Positions 35,410 to 44,627 of a stretch of DNA of 64,000 nucleotides are shown piece by piece. The first letter of the stretch is position 1. The number at the start of each line of letters is the position of its first letter. This stretch comes from Streptococcus oralis (GTDB lineage Bacteria > Bacillota > Bacilli > Lactobacillales > Streptococcaceae), in the NCBI RefSeq assembly GCF_001578705.1, contig NZ_KQ969037.1, forward strand, positions 911,908 through 975,907, in the 5' to 3' direction. The translations under genes and the position numbers were made by a program. The notes below the pieces were generated by a model, which worked only from the letters and a program-made list of their open reading frames with translations, made no database searches and was not told the origin of the DNA.

Positions 35410-37353
35410 ATGATTAAGATTACTTTCCCAGATGGCGCTGTTCGTGAATTCGAATCTGGCGTGACAACTTTCGAAATTGCGCAAAGCATCAGCAATTCCC
35501 TAGCTAAAAAAGCCTTGGCTGGTAAATTCAACGGCAAGCTCATCGACACGACTCGTGCTATCACCGAGGATGGTAGCATCGAAATCGTGACACCTGATCA
35601 CGAAGACGCCCTTCCAATCTTGCGCCACTCAGCCGCTCACTTGTTTGCCCAAGCAGCACGTCGCCTTTTCCCTGATATTCACTTGGGAGTCGGTCCAGCT
35701 ATCGAAGATGGCTTCTACTACGATACAGACAACACAGCTGGTCAAATCTCCAACGAAGACCTTCCTCGTATCGAAGAAGAAATGCAAAAGATCGTTAAAG
35801 AAAACTTCCCATCTATTCGTGAAGAAGTGACTAAAGATGAAGCCCGTGAAATCTTCAAAAACGACCCTTACAAGTTGGAATTGATTGAAGAGCACTCTGA
35901 AGACGAGGGTGGTTTGACCATCTACCGTCAGGGTGAATACGTGGACCTCTGCCGTGGCCCGCACGTTCCATCGACAGGTCGTATCCAAATCTTCCACCTT
36001 CTCCATGTAGCAGGTGCTTACTGGCGTGGAAATAGCGACAATGCTATGATGCAACGTATCTACGGGACAGCTTGGTTTGACAAGAAAGACTTGAAAAACT
36101 ACCTTCAAATGCGTGAAGAAGCTAAAGAACGTGATCACCGTAAACTCGGTAAAGAACTGGACCTCTTCATGATTTCACAAGAAGTGGGACAAGGTTTGCC
36201 ATTTTGGTTGCCAAACGGTGCGACGATCCGTCGTGAATTGGAGCGCTACATCGTTGACAAAGAGTTGGCTTCTGGTTACCAACACGTCTACACTCCGCCT
36301 TTGGCTTCTGTAGAGCTTTATAAGACTTCTGGTCACTGGGACCATTACCAAGAAGATATGTTCCCGACTATGGACATGGGTGACGGGGAAGAATTTGTTC
36401 TTCGTCCAATGAACTGTCCACACCACATCCAGGTCTACAAACACCATGTTCACTCCTACCGTGAATTGCCAATCCGTATCGCTGAAATCGGAATGATGCA
36501 CCGCTATGAGAAATCAGGTTCCTTGACTGGTCTTCAACGTGTACGTGAAATGTCTCTTAACGACGGGCACCTCTTTGTCACTCCAGAACAAATCCAAGAA
36601 GAATTCCAACGTGCCCTTCAGTTGATTATCGATGTTTATGAAGACTTCAACTTGACTGAATACCGCTTCCGTCTCTCTCTTCGTGACCCTCAAGATACTC
36701 ATAAGTACTTTGATAACGATGAGATGTGGGAAAATGCCCAAACTATGCTTCGTGCGGCCCTTGATGAAATGGGTGTTGACTACTTTGAAGCTGAAGGTGA
36801 AGCAGCCTTCTACGGACCAAAATTGGATATCCAAGTTAAGACTGCCCTTGGAAAAGAAGAAACCCTTTCTACTATTCAGCTTGACTTCTTGCTTCCAGAA
36901 CGTTTCGACCTTAAATACATCGGAGCTGATGGTGAGGAACACCGTCCAGTCATGATCCACCGTGGTGTTATTTCAACCATGGAACGCTTCACAGCTATCT
37001 TGATCGAGAACTACAAGGGTGCCTTCCCAACATGGCTTGCACCACACCAAGTGACCCTCATCCCAGTATCGAACGAAAAACACGTGGACTACGCTTGGGA
37101 AGTGGCTAAGAAACTCCGTGACCGCGGTGTCCGTGCTGATGTGGATGAGCGCAATGAAAAAATGCAGTTCAAGATCCGTGCTTCACAAACCAGCAAAATT
37201 CCTTACCAATTGATCGTTGGTGACAAGGAAATGGAAGACGGAACGGTCAACGTTCGTCGCTACGGACAAAAAGAAACACAAACTGTCCCAGTTGATGACT
37301 TTGTTCAAGCTATTCTAACTGATATCGCCAACAAATCACGGGTTGAGAAATAA
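35410..37353 (+). CDS. thrS: Threonine-tRNA ligase
   Basis: Class II aminoacyl-tRNA synthetase, 647 residues. TGS domain (1-62), editing domain with HSAAHLFAQ (HxxxH) and the Cys-containing CRGPHV, catalytic core with motif 1 near [20 protein letters not shown], motif 2 [34 protein letters not shown] and motif 3 [14 protein letters not shown], then the anticodon-binding domain (about 545-647). AAGGAG precedes the ATG. Controlled by the upstream Thr T-box; terminator downstream. Confidence 0.98.
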   Translation: MIKITFPDGAVREFESGVTTFEIAQSISNSLAKKALAGKFNGKLIDTTRAITEDGSIEIVTPDHEDALPILRHSAAHLFAQAARRLFPDIHLGVGPAIEDGFYYDTDNTAGQISNEDLPRIEEEMQKIVKENFPSIREEVTKDEAREIFKNDPYKLELIEEHSEDEGGLTIYRQGEYVDLCRGPHVPSTGRIQIFHLLHVAGAYWRGNSDNAMMQRIYGTAWFDKKDLKNYLQMREEAKERDHRKLGKELDLFMISQEVGQGLPFWLPNGATIRRELERYIVDKELASGYQHVYTPPLASVELYKTSGHWDHYQEDMFPTMDMGDGEEFVLRPMNCPHHIQVYKHHVHSYRELPIRIAEIGMMHRYEKSGSLTGLQRVREMSLNDGHLFVTPEQIQEEFQRALQLIIDVYEDFNLTEYRFRLSLRDPQDTHKYFDNDEMWENAQTMLRAALDEMGVDYFEAEGEAAFYGPKLDIQVKTALGKEETLSTIQLDFLLPERFDLKYIGADGEEHRPVMIHRGVISTMERFTAILIENYKGAFPTWLAPHQVTLIPVSNEKHVDYAWEVAKKLRDRGVRADVDERNEKMQFKIRASQTSKIPYQLIVGDKEMEDGTVNVRRYGQKETQTVPVDDFVQAILTDIANKSRVEK

Positions 37354-37387
37354 AACAATCACAGTCTGAGAAACATTTTTCAGAGCC

Positions 37388-37425
37388 AGAAAAAGCAACA
37401 ACTGAAACAGCTGTTGCTTTTTATA
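37388..37425 (+). terminator. Terminator of thrS
   Basis: AAAAGCAACAACTG / CAGCTGTTGCTTTT with one A-C mismatch, three-base loop and T run. Confidence 0.9.
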
Positions 37426-37506
37426 TTTTATTTAATCTGAGCCAGTAGTGATTGGTCAAACCACCACACAAAATTTGCTTTCATGAGTTAGATAAGATCA
37501 ATATCC

Positions 37507-38556
37507 TCAATCCTTATCTGCTTCATTTTCTTTTACGAGATCTTTTTGCGAATCCTTTTCAGAGAGTTTTTGATCGATATACTTGTTAATGTTTTCATAA
37601 AATTCCTTGGTCATCTCACTATCTAATTTTGTCGAATTATGGACTTGATTGACTTTTAATTGAACAGATTGAATACCGTAAGAGGCTTGTTTTTGATGGA
37701 GCGTTTCTAATTCTTCGTCTGAAATCGGATCTCCAACAACCGTTAAGACCAATTCATTGTTTCTTGACTTGTAGACTTGATTAATGACCGTGTGATTGGC
37801 GAACTCTTTTGCTACAAACTGTTTGATTCCTTCTTTTCGCGCTTGATCTATCGTCAGAGTGACTGCTGAATAACTGGCTGGAAGAACCAATAATACAATC
37901 AAGGATATCAAGCCAATTTTCATTTTAATGTTTAGCTTTTTAAATGAACTTAAGGGAGATTTTCTCATCAAAATTCTTGTTCCAACAATGTTGGCTAGCA
38001 TGATAAAGATACAGTTGATCAAGAAAAGATAGAGAGCCCCAAATAAAAATCGTACATTTCCGTTAGCTAAACCATAGCCTGCAGTACAGATAGGGGGCAT
38101 CAGAGCTGTTGCAATGGCTACTCCTGGCACGATATTGTTTGCTTCTTTTTTCCTTGATCCAATTACACCTGCTATCCCACCAGCAATAGCAATGAGAACA
38201 TCCCAAATGGTTGGAGAGGTTCGTGCAATCAACTCGCTACTTGCATAAGATAAGGGAGAAATCCAGAAATACAGAGTCGAGACAAGCAAGCTGACCAATA
38301 CTTGAGTAAACAAAACCTCTAGAGATTGCTTGATTAAACGCGTATCAAAAATAGCTAAACCAAATCCGAGTCCAACAATCGATGTCATAAGAGGGGAAAT
38401 CAGCATGGCTCCAATAATGACAGCTGTTGAATTCATATTTAAACCTATAGAGGCAATAAAAATCGCACACATCAAAATCACTGTATCTCTTAATCGAACA
38501 TGAATATCATCATATAATTTCTCACGGTATTCACGTGTTGAATAATTTCTGGTCAT
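37507..38556 (-). CDS. DUF389 family membrane protein
   Basis: 349 residues. Conserved SIGLNMNSTAVIIGAMLISPLMTSIVGLGFG and PTIWDVLIAIAGGIAGVIGSRKKEANNIVPGVAIATALMPP are the two halves of the DUF389 (TIGR00341/YjeF-like YqhA) core with six or so helices, followed by a soluble alpha/beta region (about 220-310; VNQVHNSTKLDSEM) and a charged tail. Function unknown; possibly a transporter. Alone in its transcript; no obvious promoter. Confidence 0.85.
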   Translation of the reverse strand: MTRNYSTREYREKLYDDIHVRLRDTVILMCAIFIASIGLNMNSTAVIIGAMLISPLMTSIVGLGFGLAIFDTRLIKQSLEVLFTQVLVSLLVSTLYFWISPLSYASSELIARTSPTIWDVLIAIAGGIAGVIGSRKKEANNIVPGVAIATALMPPICTAGYGLANGNVRFLFGALYLFLINCIFIMLANIVGTRILMRKSPLSSFKKLNIKMKIGLISLIVLLVLPASYSAVTLTIDQARKEGIKQFVAKEFANHTVINQVYKSRNNELVLTVVGDPISDEELETLHQKQASYGIQSVQLKVNQVHNSTKLDSEMTKEFYENINKYIDQKLSEKDSQKDLVKENEADKD

Positions 38557-38791
38557 TGGTTACTCCTTTTATTTCATATACTCTTGTTTCTGCTTGGATG
38601 ATGGCAGAGAGACTTCTTTTCAATCTTACATATTTTTCTTCTCACCTGTTATTTTTTTGAAAATTATCCTTTAAGCATCCGTCAGTCTATCCTTAACATT
38701 ATATCAAAAATTTTACAGTCTTTCTCTGAAGAAATCTACCAATTGAACAGATAGAGAAAGGAAGAAATTTTTGTTTCCTTATCTGAAAAAG

Positions 38792-38828
38792 AAAAAACGG
38801 TATCTCCTCTGAAAGAAGATGCCGTTTT
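38792..38828 (-). terminator. Terminator of the DUF898-like gene
   Basis: Stem AAAACGGCATCTTC / GAGATACCGTTTT with one or two mismatches on the minus strand, followed by TTTTTTC. Confidence 0.75.
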
Positions 38829-38833
38829 AATGT

Positions 38834-39135
38834 TTAAACATGATGAGTGTGTTTGACAATCCATTGCTCCATTTTTATTTTCAACCAGAAGCCATAGATC
38901 CCAAACGTGATGATGGTTAGAAGAAACCCTTTGATCCAGTTGCCGAATAGTTGTGTTCCAGTCCCGTCAAAGTATAGACGTTGACCATCTACTACCGTGT
39001 GTTTGATTTTCAATTTTGCATCATGCAAACCGCCCAAGGTGTTGCAATCCCCAAGGTAAGCCCGAAAATTATGGCTACTAAGATAGAGTATCCAATATAA
39101 TCTAGGATTCCTCCGTCAAAATAACTTTCTTTCAT
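38834..39135 (-). pseudogene. DUF898-like membrane protein, single-base deletion
   Basis: ATG at 39133-39135 starts MKESYFDGGILDYIGYSILVAIIFGLTLGIATPWAVCMMQN, which ends in a TGA (39010-39012). The other half, KIKHTVVDGQRLYFDGTGTQLFGNWIKGFLLTIITFGIYGFWLKIKMEQWIVKHTHHV, is intact one frame away. Restoring one G (TTGG instead of TTG after CAAAAT) turns the stop into Trp and gives about 100 residues with the pattern PWAVCM-QN-W-KIKHTVVDG. The N-half and C-half each carry the DUF898 FDGG/FDGT motif. Function unknown; the gene is probably inactive in this sequence. Confidence 0.75.
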
Positions 39136-39295
39136 TTTTGCCTCTTTTATTTTTTGACTATATTCTAGTCGTTTCCTAGTGTAACATTTTTTACATCTGG
39201 ACAATCTTACGGTAACTTCTAGACGTTATCATGAAAATAGAGATATAGACTAGAACAAAAATTCCACAGATAGATAAGGTTATCATCAACTATGC

Positions 39296-40270
39296 TCACT
39301 CAATCATCAGATTCATATTGGAAAACTTGATGCGTACTGTTGTTCCTGCCCCAACCTCAGACTCGATGCGAATCTGGTGACCCAGTTCTTCAGAAATTTT
39401 CTTGGATAAGTAGAGGCCCAGTCCAGATGACTGCTGGGTCAGACGGCCATTGTAGCCTGAAAAGCCACGTTCAAAGACTCGGAGGACATCGCTATTTTTT
39501 ATCCCGATTCCTGTATCCTTGATACAGAGCTCCTGGCCTTCCATATAAATCTCTAACCCACCTTCCTTGGTGTATTTGAGGCTGTTTGAAAGAATTTGTT
39601 CAATGACGACTAACAACCATTTCTTATCGGTCACGATGGTTTTGTCTAAGTCATGCAGATTAACTGTCAGCCCCTTCTGGATAAAGAAAAGAGCGTATTT
39701 ACGAACCATCTCCTTGACCAAGTCCTCCACTTGAACCTTTTCAAATACCAAGTCATCGTGAAAACTCTCTAAACGCAAGTACTGTAAAACCAGGTTGGTA
39801 TAGGAGTCAATCTTGAAAATTTCCTGTTCCAGCTGCTGTTTGACCTCCCGATCAGAGACTTCTGCTACTAAGAGACGGCTCGCCGCAATGGGCGTCTTAA
39901 TCTGGTGAACCCATAAGGTATAGTAATCAAGCAAATCTGTCAGCTTGCTTTGGGCTTCCGACTTCTTTTGATACAATTCAGACTCTTGCTCTTCGAGTTT
40001 CTCAGCCAGCGCACATTCCAGAGGAGACTTGGGATTTCTCTCAGCATAGAGAACTGCCTGTCGGTAAACCTGAGCTTCTGCAAACATATCCCAAGCCAAA
40101 AATAAAAAGGTCAAAAAACTACTGAGCAGCAAAAAATAAAGAAAATAAGATCCTAGACTAGCAAACAGAAACTGAAAGAGTAGGACAAGAAAACCCAATG
40201 AAAAAATATAGATAAAGATGCGACTACGAGAGCGCAGATAGGCTAAAAAAAATGGTTTCCAATCAAGCAT
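39296..40270 (-). CDS. Sensor histidine kinase (TCS01-type, BceS-like)
   Basis: 324-residue intramembrane-sensing kinase: two helices within the first 60 residues with almost no extracellular loop, HisKA phosphoacceptor His122 in VHQIKTPIAASRLL, and HATPase boxes ILSNSLKYTKEGG, IKDTGIGIKNSD and SSGLGLYLSKKI. Short sensor like BceS kinases that respond to a cell-envelope peptide transporter, but no BceAB genes are in this window. Overlaps the response regulator by 8 bases. Located next to thrS, as I recall for pneumococcal TCS01. Confidence 0.9.
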   Translation of the reverse strand: MLDWKPFFLAYLRSRSRIFIYIFSLGFLVLLFQFLFASLGSYFLYFLLLSSFLTFLFLAWDMFAEAQVYRQAVLYAERNPKSPLECALAEKLEEQESELYQKKSEAQSKLTDLLDYYTLWVHQIKTPIAASRLLVAEVSDREVKQQLEQEIFKIDSYTNLVLQYLRLESFHDDLVFEKVQVEDLVKEMVRKYALFFIQKGLTVNLHDLDKTIVTDKKWLLVVIEQILSNSLKYTKEGGLEIYMEGQELCIKDTGIGIKNSDVLRVFERGFSGYNGRLTQQSSGLGLYLSKKISEELGHQIRIESEVGAGTTVRIKFSNMNLMIE

Positions 40271-40940
40271 GTTTCAGTCCGTATCCTATCCCTTTCTTGG
40301 TTTCGATAAAGCCTGCCAAGCCTTGTTCCTCCAACTTTTTACGCAAACGAGCAACATTGACAGATAGGGTATTGTCGTCAATGAAAAAGTCGCTGTTCCA
40401 GAGTTCCCGCATCAGATCATCACGCGCCACGATATTGCCCGCATGTTCAAACAAAACTCGCAAAATTTGAAATTCATTCTTGGTCAAACTCAGAACTTCA
40501 CCCTGATAGTGCAGGTCCATAGACTTGGTATTGAGAATGACACCTGCATACTCTAGCAAACTTTCATCCCGCCCAAACTCATAGGAACGGCGCAATAAGC
40601 CCTGAACCTTGGCAAGGAGGACCTGCTGGTCAAAAGGCTTGGTTACAAAGTCATCCGCTCCCATATTGATCGCCATGACGATATCCATAGCCTGATCTCT
40701 CGAAGACAGAAACATGATCGGTACCTTGGAAATCTTGCGAATCTCCTGGCACCAGTGATAGCCATTAAAAAGAGGCAGGCCAATATCCATGAGGACCAAA
40801 TGAGGTTCCGACTGGGCAAATAAGCCCAATACTTCCATAAAATCTTCTACCAACACAACCTCAAAGCCCCACTCTGAAAGCAGTTTCCCAATTTGTTGCC
40901 GAATGACTTGGTCATCCTCTACTAGCAAAATTTTGTGCAT
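40263..40940 (-). CDS. Response regulator, OmpR/PhoB family (TCS01-type)
   Basis: 225 residues. Receiver domain with phosphoacceptor Asp52 (HLVLMDIGLPLF), acidic pair ED near residue 9, Thr/Ser switch (FLSSRDQ) and Lys in FVTKPFDQQV. C-terminal winged helix ending with LSLTKNEFQILRVLFEHAGNIVARDDLMRELWNSDFF and RKKLEEQGLAGFIETKKGIGYGLK. First gene of the pair; the kinase gene overlaps its end. Confidence 0.95.
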   Translation of the reverse strand: MHKILLVEDDQVIRQQIGKLLSEWGFEVVLVEDFMEVLGLFAQSEPHLVLMDIGLPLFNGYHWCQEIRKISKVPIMFLSSRDQAMDIVMAINMGADDFVTKPFDQQVLLAKVQGLLRRSYEFGRDESLLEYAGVILNTKSMDLHYQGEVLSLTKNEFQILRVLFEHAGNIVARDDLMRELWNSDFFIDDNTLSVNVARLRKKLEEQGLAGFIETKKGIGYGLKHA

Positions 40941-41265
40941 TAGCTCCTCCTTTGTTATTTCTCAAAATATCAAAACCCTTAAAAAAATTCTCTGGATTAG
41001 TACCTCAATTGTCTAGCTACCTATTTTTCAAATTCAGATTAGTAAACGGACGCTAAATAGAGAATCATCCCATTGATATCATACCTTATTTTTAGGTATA
41101 GTTCCAGCCTTATCCTACATTTTCCTTTTTGTATTCATTTAGTTAGCGCTTCTTTCACTTATTTAATAGATCTGGCCTTCTTATTGACAAGCTAGCCATG
41201 ATTTGTTAGAATGTGAATGAATAAATTAATTTATTCATTCATTAAATAAAGGGGGTTAAATCAGA
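40941..41265. other. Intergenic region between response regulator and TetR genes
   Basis: Divergent 325-base region. The right part has the TetR promoter and palindrome. No ORF, RNA gene or repeat recognised in 40941-41180. Confidence 0.7.
41184..41241 (+). promoter_or_regulatory. Promoter and perfect palindromic operator of the TetR gene
   Basis: -35 TTGACA (41184-41189), 17-base spacer, -10 TAGAAT (41207-41212). A perfect 28-bp palindrome (41214-41241) follows two bases later: TGAATGAA, 12-base AT core, TTCATTCA. The start of transcription falls inside it. Confidence 0.85.
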
Positions 41266-41829
41266 TTGGACAAAAAACAAGCTTTAAAGGCAGCGGCCTA
41301 TGAAGTTTTTTCGAAAAAAGGTTACAAGGCGACAGGAATTTCAAAAATTGCTAGGCAAGCTGGGGTGGCAGTTGGTTCTTTTTATAACTATTACGAAAGT
41401 AAAGAAGCCATTTTTCTAGACATCTATATAGATGAAAACAACCGTGTTCGCCAAGCTATGATCGAAGAACTGGATTGGGAAATTGACATGACCGACCTCA
41501 TTGGTCAACTCTTTGCTCAGTCCAGAACACTCGTTTCTTCCAATAAAATCCTTGCAGAATGGTACAATCCTGCCATCGCAGATGAGTTGCACAGCTACTA
41601 TTCCTCGGAGGAAGGCAAAGTCGCAAATCCATTTCATCAGTTTTTAGTTAAAACTTTTACAAATCGTATGCAGGTTGAAGGGTACTCGCCAGAAAAGATT
41701 CAAGATATTTTACAAGTTTATAATCTGTTTTACTATATGGATATGCATATCACGGAAAAAGATTTTCCTGATATTGGCAAAACTGTTGAAATACTTGCAA
41801 CCAACTTCATTAAAGGAGTTCTAAAATAA
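41266..41829 (+). CDS. TetR family transcriptional regulator
   Basis: 187-residue repressor. N-terminal helix-turn-helix (about 8-52: AAYEVFSKKGYKATGISKIARQAGVAVGSFYNYYESKEAIF) is canonical TetR; the C-terminal ligand domain is not assigned. Start is a TTG at 41266 with GGGGG ten bases upstream; no ATG fits. A 28-bp palindrome lies over its promoter and a related repeat precedes the next gene, so it probably represses itself and 41915-42691. Confidence 0.93.
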   Translation: MDKKQALKAAAYEVFSKKGYKATGISKIARQAGVAVGSFYNYYESKEAIFLDIYIDENNRVRQAMIEELDWEIDMTDLIGQLFAQSRTLVSSNKILAEWYNPAIADELHSYYSSEEGKVANPFHQFLVKTFTNRMQVEGYSPEKIQDILQVYNLFYYMDMHITEKDFPDIGKTVEILATNFIKGVLK

Positions 41830-41860
41830 AGAATGGATTTCTTTATTTTTTGGAAAAATA

Positions 41861-41887
41861 TGAATGAATTTGTTTTTAGTTCATTCA
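41861..41887 (+). promoter_or_regulatory. Second TetR-type operator
   Basis: TGAATGAA (41861-41868) and TTCATTCA (41880-41887) with 11-base spacer; same half-sites as the 28-bp palindrome (spacer 12), placed just before the ribosome site of the reductase-like gene. Confidence 0.7.
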
Positions 41888-41914
41888 TAAAATTGAGAAC
41901 AGGAGTCATAAAAA

Positions 41915-42691
41915 ATGAAAAGAGGTAAAAAAATGTTTATTATCATTCTATCAACACTTGGAGTCTTAGGCCTTATAACTTGGGGTGCCATCGCCTACCT
42001 TGGACGAAGCCAGACATTATCGATAAAATCCATCGAAAACCCCAGCGGAGATCTGTATTTAATTCATATCACAAAACCAAGTCATCAAATCTGGAAAGCT
42101 GGGGCTTATGCCAAGTTTACACTCCCTGATACTTCTTCTACTACTAATAAAAACGAAGCTAAGGGAGAGCAAACCAGCCGATGGCTAACCATTGCCTCCA
42201 CACCTGATGAAGATGAAATCCTCATTTTAACTCATAATAGTGGTAGCCACTTTAAGGAAACTTTGACACATTTACCGGCTGGCAGTGAGATTGAGATGAG
42301 TTGGTTGGATTCCTCTTTAACCATTAAAGATATGAATCAGCCACTAGTTTGCTTTGCATCTGATGTCGGCATTTCTGCTCTACGCCCCCTTATCAAAGAA
42401 TGGGCTGGTAAATGCCCGATTGTACTCAATCATTTTGACAAAGGAGTGACTATTTTTGATAAAGAAATGAAGGAACTAGCTCAGAAAACATCGAATTTTA
42501 CTTATAAAACTAGCAATGAACTTTCTCAAAGTCAAGCATTTTTAAAACGTGCTATTGATGAATACGGCAATCAAGCCAGCTATCTCATCACAGGTCAGCC
42601 TGATGATGTAAATGAGATGAAGAATTTTTTAAAGGAAAATGGGATTGATAGCAAAAACATACAAGTAAGCTCGTTTAGAGGTTTGAAATAG
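41915..42691 (+). CDS. Membrane-anchored ferredoxin-reductase-like FAD/NAD(P)-binding protein
   Basis: 258 residues. N-terminal helix (about 9-30; FIIILSTLGVLGLITWGAIAYL), then a flavin-binding beta-barrel (IHITKPSHQIWKAGAYAKFTLP; RWLTIASTPDE is the FAD motif RxxS/T) and a nucleotide-binding half (MNQPLVCFASDVGISALRPLIKEW, YLITGQPDDVNEMKNFLKENGI). It resembles FNR-type reductases, but lacks the usual adjacent iron-sulfur or heme domain, so its electron acceptor is unknown. Controlled, by position, by the TetR gene upstream. AGGAG before the ATG; a second ATG follows six codons later. Confidence 0.82.
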   Translation: MKRGKKMFIIILSTLGVLGLITWGAIAYLGRSQTLSIKSIENPSGDLYLIHITKPSHQIWKAGAYAKFTLPDTSSTTNKNEAKGEQTSRWLTIASTPDEDEILILTHNSGSHFKETLTHLPAGSEIEMSWLDSSLTIKDMNQPLVCFASDVGISALRPLIKEWAGKCPIVLNHFDKGVTIFDKEMKELAQKTSNFTYKTSNELSQSQAFLKRAIDEYGNQASYLITGQPDDVNEMKNFLKENGIDSKNIQVSSFRGLK

Positions 42692-42802
42692 GAGCAATCT
42701 ATCTTCTATGTATTTCAATCAAACCCTACTAGGTCATTCGAACAAGCCCACTAGCTAATTCTAGGTAAATGTGATAGGATAAACATAGAGAAAGGAGCTT
42801 TT

Positions 42803-43876
42803 ATGGCCAATATTTTTGACTACTTGAATGATGTAGCATACGATTCCTTTTATGACCTCCCCGTGAACGAGTTAGATGTTCTTGCCTTGACCGAATTAAC
42901 CTACCTTACTTTTGATGGTGTAGTCACCCAAGAACCCCAGCGCCTCATAGATCTTGCACCTCAAATCCCTAGAGAAACGACGATGTTGATTAGCAAAAAC
43001 CGCCTCCAGTTATTGGATCAACTCGCTCAACACAAACGTTTTAAAAATTGCAAGCTCTCAGATTTTATCAATGATATTGACCCTGAATTGCAAAAACAGT
43101 TTGCAGCCATGACTTATCGTATCAGTCTCGATACCTATGTGCTTGTTTTTCGTGGGACGGATGATAGTATCATTGGTTGGAAAGAAGATTTCCATATGAC
43201 CTATATGACGGAAATCCCAGCTCAAAAACACGCCCTTCAGTATTTACAGGACTTTTTTGCTCAACATCCTAACCAAAAAGTTATTCTGGCAGGACACTCA
43301 AAAGGGGGCAATCTAGCCGTCTATGCTGCCAGTCACCTTGATTCCCTTTTACAAAAAAACATTGTCGCTGTCTATACTTTTGATGCGCCTGGGCTTCACA
43401 AGGAACTAACCGAAACAGCTGGCTATCAAAACATGATGGAAAGAACGAAAGTATTTGTCCCACAAGGGTCTATCATCGGGATGATGCTGGAAATTCCTGA
43501 TAAAAAAATCGTCGTTCGAAGCACTGCCCTAGGTGGTATCGCCCAGCATGACACCTTTAGTTGGCAAGTTGAAGACAAACACTTTGTCCAACTGGACGAG
43601 ACCAATAGTGACAGCCAGCAAGTCGATACTACCTTCAAGGAATGGGTTGAAACAGTTCCTGACGAGGAACTGCAACTCTACTTCGACCTCTTTTTTGGAA
43701 TCATTCTCGATGCAGGCATCTCTTCTATCAATGACCTTTCTTCCTTCAAGGTCATTGAACACATTCACCATCTCTTTATCCAAGCTCAATCCCTCACTCC
43801 TGAAGAAAGAGAAACCATGGGACGCTTAACCCAACTCTTGATCGACACCCGCTACCAAGCTTGGAAAAATCGTTAA
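42803..43876 (+). CDS. DUF2974 alpha/beta hydrolase (Mbeg1-like)
   Basis: 357 residues. Alpha/beta hydrolase with nucleophile Ser in VILAGHSKGGNLAVYAA (GHSKGG), preceded by TYVLVFRGTDDSIIGWKEDF, the lipase-3-like region typical of DUF2974. C-terminal acid and His: Asp in FDAPG, His in IAQHDTFSW. Family members are predicted lipases or esterases. AAAGGAG ribosome site. Monocistronic or with weak promoter upstream. Confidence 0.88.
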   Translation: MANIFDYLNDVAYDSFYDLPVNELDVLALTELTYLTFDGVVTQEPQRLIDLAPQIPRETTMLISKNRLQLLDQLAQHKRFKNCKLSDFINDIDPELQKQFAAMTYRISLDTYVLVFRGTDDSIIGWKEDFHMTYMTEIPAQKHALQYLQDFFAQHPNQKVILAGHSKGGNLAVYAASHLDSLLQKNIVAVYTFDAPGLHKELTETAGYQNMMERTKVFVPQGSIIGMMLEIPDKKIVVRSTALGGIAQHDTFSWQVEDKHFVQLDETNSDSQQVDTTFKEWVETVPDEELQLYFDLFFGIILDAGISSINDLSSFKVIEHIHHLFIQAQSLTPEERETMGRLTQLLIDTRYQAWKNR

Positions 43877-43920
43877 GGTAGAAAAATACTTTCTGATACC
43901 CTAAGCCTTCTCTTCTGTGT

Positions 43921-43926
43921 TATACT
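43921..43926 (+). promoter_or_regulatory. Extended -10 of the MBL-fold gene
   Basis: TGTTATACT, -10 TATACT 43921-43926, 34 bases before the ATG; no clear -35. Confidence 0.55.
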
Positions 43927-43959
43927 GATATCAGTACATTCTTTGAGAGAGGAAATCCT

Positions 43960-44589
43960 ATGAAAATCCATAAAACTGTCAATCCTGTTGCCTATGAAAA
44001 CACCTACTACATAGAGGGAGACCATCACCTGATTGTGGTTGACCCTGGTAGCCATTGGGAAGCTATCCGCAAGACTATCGAAAAAATCGACAAACCAGTC
44101 TGCGCGATTCTGCTGACCCACACCCACTACGACCATATTATGAGTCTCGACTTGGTGCGTGAGACTTTTGGAAATCCTCCAGTTTATGTAGCAGAGAGTG
44201 AAGCATCTTGGCTTTATACACCTGTAGATAATCTCTCTGGTCTCCCTCGACATGATGACATGGAAGATGTGGTCACAAAACCTGCTGAACACACCTATGT
44301 CTTTCATGAAGAATACCAGATCGAAGAGTTCCGCTTTACTGTACTTCCTACTCCTGGACACTCTATCGGTGGTGTTTCCTTGGTCTTTCCTGATGCCCAT
44401 CTAGTCTTGACTGGAGATGCTCTTTTCCGCGAAACCATCGGACGGACCGACCTCCCTACTGGTAGCATGGAACAACTCCTCCATAGCATTCAGACTCAAC
44501 TCTTCACTCTTCCTAACTACGACGTCTATCCCGGCCATGGTCCAGCTACGACTATCGCTCACGAAAAGACCTTTAATCCCTTTTTCTAG
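43960..44589 (+). CDS. MBL-fold metallohydrolase (glyoxalase II-like)
   Basis: 209 residues. Zinc motifs: ILLTHTHYDHIMSL (HxHxDH), PTPGHSIGGVSLVF, LTGDALFRETIGRTDL and PGHGPATTI. This is the full glyoxalase-II-like set, so a hydrolase of thioesters or related compounds is plausible. Convergent with pepO; a shared terminator lies between. Substrate unknown. Confidence 0.93.
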   Translation: MKIHKTVNPVAYENTYYIEGDHHLIVVDPGSHWEAIRKTIEKIDKPVCAILLTHTHYDHIMSLDLVRETFGNPPVYVAESEASWLYTPVDNLSGLPRHDDMEDVVTKPAEHTYVFHEEYQIEEFRFTVLPTPGHSIGGVSLVFPDAHLVLTGDALFRETIGRTDLPTGSMEQLLHSIQTQLFTLPNYDVYPGHGPATTIAHEKTFNPFF

Positions 44590-44594
44590 CAAGC

Positions 44595-44625
44595 AAAAAA
44601 CCAAGGATGCTATCCTTGGTTTTTG
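44595..44625. terminator. Bidirectional terminator between MBL gene and pepO
   Basis: AAACCAAGGAT / ATCCTTGGTTT with T runs on both strands, between convergent genes. Confidence 0.92.
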
Positions 44626-44627
44626 TT

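Noticed and set aside
35629-36960. Minus-strand ORFs of 108-169 residues inside thrS
   Set aside because: Shadows of a highly biased coding sequence; no promoter or ribosome site.
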